This document shows positions 58,179 to 64,000 of a DNA stretch of 64,000 nt, one piece after another. The notes beneath the pieces were generated by a model. That model had not been told where the DNA came from. It was given only the letters and a program-made list of their open reading frames with translations, and did no database searches. Source of the stretch: Erodium maritimum (Eukaryota; Streptophyta; Magnoliopsida; Geraniales; Geraniaceae). Every line of letters starts with the position of its first letter. The stretch's first letter is position 1. The stretch covers positions 22,509,432 to 22,573,431 of the forward strand of contig OY997592.1 of the NCBI GenBank assembly GCA_963921825.1, in the 5' to 3' direction. The translations under genes were made by a program, and so were the position numbers.

Positions 58179-59245
58179 TTTTTTTTTGTTCGGCAAAGCT
58201 ATATATTAAAACTCACCCATTCAAAGGTTGAATCGGGCGGACCAATAACAGATCTCCAACTACAGAGATCGAACCAGGAACATATGGATAGTTATCCAAC
58301 CTAAGGAAGCATGAAGTAAGGTAATACATCAAAAAACAAGCTACGATAAGCTACTTGGAATACAAGCTACAATAATCAATACTTGTGTCACAAGAGACCA
58401 ATAGAACCCTGAGAGACGGGGCTGCAGATATGAGTGTGTTCACTGAGACAGGTAGAGGAAGAGAGCAAGTAGAGGAAGAGTGCAATTCCACAGACTTCAG
58501 GCAAAGGTGCAAACGAGCAACGGATGGCCAAAATACTGTCAGGAAAGGAGTTCTGGTGACTCCTAGTTGAGCTGGAGATAGGCAAATTATGCAGGCTTGA
58601 CTTCCAAGGATGAGCACACCAGCAAGAACATAAGAGCTAGAGGTAGACAAGTGAGCATCTGCAACAGTAAAAGAGAAAGAAGAAGAAGAACCAAAAGGCA
58701 ACCTAGAGATACCCTGACCAGAGAGGCCAAACCCAAGGAGTCCCACCTAACAAAAGACTACCCTCACACCCCAAAGAAAACAGAGGGACAAACTAGAACA
58801 GCCAAAAGGAATAGGCCACAAGTGTAACTAGTCTGCAAGAACCAAAAGAAAAGAAGGGACCCAAGGACCCAAGCCAAGAAGTAACACTCCTAACACCCAA
58901 GCCCCTAACCTAACCCTAAAACCAAAACCAATTCAGGAGAGAGGATGAACCAGCAAAATATCCAGCCAAACTCCAAGACTGACTTCTGATCATCCCAGGG
59001 TCCTCCTAGTCCCTGAAGGAATGCAGCTTCTAGGATCAGTCCTCCACAATTCAAAGGAGAAGTAGTAGTCATTATTGAACAAGGGTCATTCCCAACTGAA
59101 AGTCTTGTTCTGAATTTTAGAAAATGTAATCAGTGGAGACTCATGAAGATTCTGAAAAACCAGTTGGTTTCTGGCAAGCCATATATGCCAGCAAGCTAAT
59201 TTAGCCAAATTCCCCCAAAGTTTCTTCTGTCTGAAGGGCACTAGA
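58179..59245 (-). mobile_element. 5'-truncated LINE with 12-bp TSD
   Basis: Flanking TGGTATGCATGA at 58167-58178 and 59246-59257. The minus strand ends 'atagctttgccgaacaaaaaaaaa', a poly-A end. The upstream part reads FRQKKLWGNLAKLACWHIWLARNQLVFQN (59086-59240), the typical C-terminal segment of L1-type ORF2. The rest is 3' UTR-like. About 1.07 kb, inserted some 480 bp after the MPB2C stop. Confidence 0.85.
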
Positions 59246-59257
59246 TGGTATGCATGA

Positions 59258-59548
59258 ATTTGCAGATACACAAAGCTATGACTTGGTGATTGGTAGGACT
59301 ATGAACTTACAACAAAAACTATCTCATGACAAGCTGATTAACCAAAACCCCAATATGTACATTAAATTTGCTTGTCCCACTTTACCGTGTATTCATTTTC
59401 TAGTGGATTACGGTTGAATATTATTGGTTGATCATGGAACTATAACAGTATAACCCCTTGAGACTTGAGTTAAATAGCGCTGGGCAATATTTAGTTTCTT
59501 AGAATTTTATTTGTTTACAAAGTAATAGTATAGGAAACTCTTAAGTAC
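59258..59548. other. Intergenic sequence
   Basis: No gene or repeat recognised between the LINE and the Tourist-type MITE. Confidence 0.5.
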
Positions 59549-59551
59549 TTA

Positions 59552-59843
59552 GAGCATCCACAACGCCAAACGCCGGTGCTGGCGGGGAGTTGCTAGCTAA
59601 GAGGATATAAAAATTATTTTTGAACCTTACCGCCAGCAGGAACAGTCGGAACACTCCAATGGTAGGTGGTAAGAACTGGTGGTAAGTGCCTTTTTCTTCA
59701 TAATTCTGCTCATTGTCGGCGTTCAGAAGGGGCGGTGAGCACACCGCCGACCCTCGCCGCCAGCAACTCCCCGCCAGCTTCCCGCCGTCGATTGCTCGCC
59801 GCCAGCAGCGGGGCTAGCTCCCCGCCCAGTGCAGTGGATGCTC
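59552..59843. mobile_element. Tourist/PIF-Harbinger-type MITE, 292 bp
   Basis: The ends GAGCATCCACAACGC and, inverted at the right, GAGCATCCACTGC form terminal inverted repeats, flanked by TTA on both sides (59549-59551, 59844-59846). A 3-bp TTA duplication with 'GAGCATCCAC' ends is typical of PIF/Harbinger MITEs in plants. The interior is rich in 'cgccgccagca' and 'ccccgcc' motifs and could fold extensively. No coding capacity. Confidence 0.82.
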
Positions 59844-60056
59844 TTAGGTTGAATATGTTGATTTTTGTTTCCATTTTTATGTACGTACTTTATCTTCATT
59901 ATAGTGAGGCGAGGGAATGATGCACCCCAAAATTAAGAACGTATTCTGGGGTTTTTAGTCAGATTAGTACTGTTATGGGAATGTGAGTTCTGATAAAACA
60001 ACTGTTTGCTGCGATTTTTAATTGGAGTTGAAAATACTTCAAATATGAGATCTTTG

Positions 60057-60194
60057 GATTTGACCCTGTTCAGAGGTGTTCACCCAAAACCCCATCAAAG
60101 GTTCAATTTGACCATGTTCAGGGGTCTCTAAAACCCTAATATGATTCACCCAAAACCCCATCAAAGGTTCGATTTGACCCTGTTCAGGGGAGTT
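60057..60194 (+). repeat. Tandem duplication, ~65-bp unit
   Basis: 'cacccaaaaccccatcaaag' occurs twice and 'tttgacc(a/c)tgttcag' three times in succession, just before the R2 retroposon. Possibly part of its 5' end. Confidence 0.8.
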
Positions 60195-61372
60195 CTTCCT
60201 CGTCGTCGGCGCCTCCACACAGCGTTCTCGACCTCCCTCTCCGGTTTCTTCATGTAGCCCAACCGTCTATGGACTCCTTACCCTCTCGTTCTCCCACCTG
60301 AAGCGCAACACCGTCGCCATGCCCCCAATCGGGTCGTGCATGGCCAGTTGCAGCACCTCGCTTTCCGGTGCCCAACGCTGCACAATCGCCCCTCCACCGA
60401 TCAGCCGCCCTGGTACCCCAACCCGGTGCCAACTTGGAACATGCTCGAACCCTACCGCGATCAGCCTCCCCTTCTGCCGGCTCCTTATTACCAGTCGAGA
60501 GGGATTGGCTACCGGCCGTATACAGGGGTGACTGCATCTAGGCTCGCAGGGCCCTCACCGGGTTTGTTTCAGCCCCCTGCCGGCCAATGGAACCCCATTA
60601 GAGTTCCCACACCAACATCGTCGCCGGTCAAGCGTCGTGGTCCGAGGCCTCTGAGGTCCAGGACAGTGACGGTGATAATTCCGATGGAAGATTCCACTTT
60701 ACCGAAAATGGTCGTCCCTACTGAGGAGGGAGAAATAGGGCTGCGACCACAGGGCAGTTGCCTCACCAATCACTAAGCTATAAGGCTCCAGCCCGACGTT
60801 ACAATCAGGAGTGCATACCGGCGAACCTTAGAGGCCTGCTGAAGTACAATCCAGCAATCGGTCCTCGACCCTGAAAGAACATGCTGGGAAACGGGACAGG
60901 GGCACCCGACGGAGTACCTCGCACACAGAAGCATAATGAGGAGGCCAGGCTGGAACATGACCAGGAGATGTAGACGGGGGGCATGGCTCCACGCGGGAAG
61001 AATGATAAGCCCCGACGGGGGGTGGAAAGGACTCTTTGGGACCTATGTCCACAGACCCATGACTACCACTGCCGGGAAGTCTCGGGAAATCCGCAATCAA
61101 GGCATTACTTTCAGCTCTTTATTTTGTCTTAGGTCGAATAAATTATTGGCTAGCTAGGATTAGGTCTTTGGAAATTATTATTTTTGAAATGTCGGTGAGA
61201 GGAACTCCTAATTTCGGATATGCGATTCAAAGCAGACTATTTTTATGGATCCATGAGTGCCTGATGGACTACGGTCGATCGGGAAAAATATCTGGAATCC
61301 TGGGCAGTTATGTCGTACCCTGTAAAGTTATTGTTCTTCAGTAATACAATACCTCTATACTCGTTTCAAAAA
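60195..61372 (+). mobile_element. Retroposon R2, copy 2
   Basis: The 3' ~250 bp (from 'ttaggtcgaataaattattggct') match R2 copy 1 and end in an A run after 'ctcgtttc'. The 5' part is C/G-rich; the frame 60336-60776 (146 codons) is Pro-rich (RVPTPTSSPVKRRGPRPL) with no recognised domain, overlapped by other frames. It sits inside an R3 unit, replacing or deleting about 190 bp of it, so no clean target duplication is visible. Confidence 0.7.
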
Positions 61373-61690
61373 AAAAACTATCTGCTATCAAAATACATCG
61401 AAAAGGCTTAGGGATAATTGCCCTTGACCACTCAAATCCATACAGAAAATGAGTTTCCATGACGAGCCAGTGAGATGCGTTGTTCGATGAACACCTAACA
61501 AACTCAACACGAACATCAACGAGCGTAGAAAATAAATGGATAGAATCCCAAAAAGAAACACCTCTTACGAATCAAGTCTACCATAGCGATGCAGTCACTA
61601 CGAATATAAGCCCATGTCATCTGATTAGTCTTGAGTCAAACCAATGCTTCCTAGATCTGTATTGATTCGACAATAATAGGGTGTAAGGCT

Positions 61691-61708
61691 CCCCCCCCCC
61701 CCCCCCCC
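61691..61708 (+). repeat. Poly-C tract, 18 bases (R3 unit 1)
   Basis: Homologous tracts occur at 62761-62772 and 63806-63818 in the next units, with differing lengths. Confidence 0.95.
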
Positions 61709-64000
61709 AATGAGTCGGGTATGGACTTCATGCACCTTCAAGATAGAGTCCCGACATGTCATCCCCAGCCTAGTTTGTCTTGTATCGCCGAACACCTCCC
61801 CATCAAGGTCAACTGTACACCCTCTCTCTCGGCTTAACCCAAGACACCACTACAAGCGTTGCTTGTTCCTCCCTGGAAAGTCTTTCCTTCTGTTCCTGAG
61901 ACATGAGTCACATATTATATATTTCCTGCACGCGGATCACTATTGAATCAGCTGACCTTGTATCCACCTTCCATACCCAATCATTCATGCGTCTTCACTC
62001 GTCCCATTAAACACTGGCTCGCACCACCACAACATTCGGATCATCTCTATTCATCCCCCTGATTGGATATTTCGTTATGTTACACCTTTAATTCTTGTTC
62101 ATCATAAAAATGAGGTGAGGGAACGATGCACTCCAAAATTAAGAACGTACTGGGGGTTTTAGGCCAGATTAGTAAATGATTTGTCCTAGGAATGTGAGGT
62201 CTAGGAACGTGAGTTCTGACAAAACGAACGTTTGTTGCGATTTTTAATTGGAGTTGAAAATACTTCAAATATGAGATCTTTAGAAGCAATTTGTTCAAGG
62301 ATACTTATCAGAACAAGAAACTAAAGAAAAAATAAATTTCCTACGTGATTAAAACATAAAGATACCAAAAATATTTAACCCTATAATAGGAAGCATAATT
62401 ACTAAAAATTAACAAATATTTCTTAATCAATCCTTCAAAAAAAGCCTTTATTTAACTATCCGCTATCAAAATACATCGAAGAAGCTTAGGGATAATTGCC
62501 CATGACCACTCAAAACGAGCTTCCATGACGAGCTAGTGAGTTGCCATGTTCGACGGACACCTAACAAACTCGATACGAACATCAACGAGCGTAGAAAATA
62601 AATAGATACAATCCCCAAAGAAGCACCTCTTACTAATGAAATCTACCATATTGTTGTAGTCACTACGAATATAGGCCCATGTCATGTGATTAGTCTTGAG
62701 TCAAACCAACTCTTTTCAAATCCTTATTGCTTTGACAATAGTAGGGTGTAACGCTCCTCACCCCCCCCCCCCTCCCCTAGGGCACCTTCCAAATAGGGTC
62801 CCGATATGTCATCCCAGCCTACTTTTCCTCGTATCACCGAACACATCCCCATCAACGTCAACTGCACACTCCCCCTACCCCGGTTTAACCCAAGACACCA
62901 TTACAGGCGTTGCATGTTCCGCCCTAAAAAAACTTTCTTTCTGTTCTTGAGCCATGAGCCACACATTATATATTTCCTATGCCCAGATCACTACTGAATC
63001 AGCTGGCCTTGCATCAACCTTCCATACCTAGTCATTCTTGCGTCTTCTCACCTCCCATTAAACAATGGCCTGCACCACCACAACCTTAGGATCATCTATA
63101 TTTATCCCCCTGGTTGGATTTTTCGTTATGCTACACCTTTAACTCTTTTTCATCATAAAGATGAGGTGAGGACTCCAAAATTTAGAACGTATTGGGGGGT
63201 TTTAGGCCAGATTAGTAAACGATTTGTTCTGGGAATGTGAGATCTAGGAATGTGAGTTCTGACAAAACGACTGTTTGCTGTTGTTTTTAGTTGGAGTTGA
63301 AAATACTTCAAATATGAGATCTTTGGGAACAATTTGTTCATGGATACTTATTATAAAAAAGAAACTAAAGAAAAACCAAATTCCTACGTGATTAAAGCAT
63401 AAAGATACCAAAAATATTTAACCCTATGGTAGGTAATATAATTACTAAAAAAATAACCAATATATGAATCCTTCAAAAAATGCCTTTATCTAACCATCCG
63501 CTGTCAAAATACATCGAAGAGACTCAAGAATAATTTCCCCTGACTACTCAAATCCAAACAAAAAACAATCTTCCATGACGAGCTAGTGAGCTACCATGTT
63601 CGATGAACACCTAACAAACTCGATACGAACATCAACGAGCGTAGAAAATAAATGGATAGAATCCCAAAAGAAGCACATCTTACAAAAGAACTCTACTATA
63701 TTGTTGTAGTCACGACGAATATAGGCTCATGTCATCTGATTAGTCTTGAGTCAAACCAACACTTCCCAGATCCTTACTGTTTCGACAATAGTAGGGTGCA
63801 AGGCTCCCCCCCCCCCCCTCAATGAGTCGGGTATGTACTCCATGTACCTTCCAGATAGAGTCCTGACATGTCATTTCCAGCCTACTTTTCCTCGAATCGC
63901 CGAACACCTACCTATCATCGTCAATTGCATACTCCCCCTCCCTCGGCTTAACCCAAGACACCACTACCGGCGTTGCCTTTTCCGCCCTGGTAAGCTATTC

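Larger units (their letters stand above)
59906..64000 (-). repeat. ~1.05-kb tandem array (R3) of RNase H-like pseudogene
   Basis: Unit starts (GAGG(c/t)GAGGGAA..., then 'aaaattaagaacgta') are at 59906, 62112 and 63163. The last two are 1,051 bp apart and the third unit runs off the window. The minus strand reads in pieces as an RVT_3/RNase H-like domain: near 62560-62600 IHLFSTLVDVRIEFVRCPSN, followed by MATH and a stop. Each unit holds a poly-C tract. All units have stops. The first unit is enlarged by the R2 insertion. Origin may be a plant RNase H-like gene or a LINE tail. Confidence 0.65.

Noticed and set aside
60336-60776. 146-codon proline-rich frame
   Set aside because: GC-rich R2 retroposon body with overlapping frames on both strands; not matched in the other R2 copy and no recognised domain.
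1-64000. Prokaryotic-type defence or biosynthetic system, tRNA or rRNA genes
   Set aside because: No operon structure, ribosome-binding sites or RNA gene signatures; the content is plant repeats plus one spliced gene.

Overview
This window is nuclear DNA from a flowering plant, almost certainly a eudicot. The evidence is one intron-containing plant gene (an MPB2C homologue with canonical GT-AG introns) embedded in about 58 kb of nested plant transposable elements. These include Ty1/copia and Ty3/gypsy LTR retrotransposons with tRNA-iMet primer sites, L1-type LINEs, and hAT, Mutator-like and Tourist-type MITEs. No bacterial operon, CRISPR array, rRNA or tRNA gene was seen.

Layout. 1-5980: a copia RT fragment fused at about 835 to a decayed gypsy gag-pro-RT remnant, then a 3.66-kb gypsy LTR packed with minisatellites. 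5981-14830: a LINE-like repeat (here called R1) interrupted by a second gypsy LTR (7812-13385). That LTR carries a copia solo LTR and is flanked by 1,097-bp direct repeats. 14831-17965: more R1-type and AT-rich debris. 17966-26552: copia element A (minus strand), inserted in an older plus-strand copia LTR and truncated and rearranged on its right. 26553-32200: a third R1 copy, a divergent solo LTR (28469-30221) and a minus-strand LINE ORF1 remnant. 32430-39100: decayed plus-strand LINEs (RRM ORF1, endonuclease, RT, zf-RVT). 39523-42556: clean insertions with visible target duplications (5'-truncated LINE, hAT element with a nested retroposon, Mutator-like MITE). 43333-53030: a fold-back element split by copia element B (44005-52464), which is intact in structure and recently inserted. 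53471-57698: the MPB2C gene, five exons, with a MITE in intron 2. 57699-64000: a LINE 3' end, a Tourist MITE, a second retroposon copy and a roughly 1.05-kb tandem array of degenerate RNase H-like sequence.

The most notable biology is the copia family represented by elements A and B and several fragments. B has LTRs differing at only about four positions by eye, a perfect 5-bp target duplication, PBS and PPT. Yet its gag-pol is dead in several places, and A shares the same lesions: the RT catalytic YVDD segment is missing, two integrase catalytic residues are changed, the protease DTG is lost, and gag and RNase H are shortened. This is best read as a non-autonomous copia family mobilised in trans. 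I infer that from sequence alone. The only gene I would expect to make a cellular protein is MPB2C, a microtubule-associated coiled-coil protein linked to cell-to-cell trafficking.
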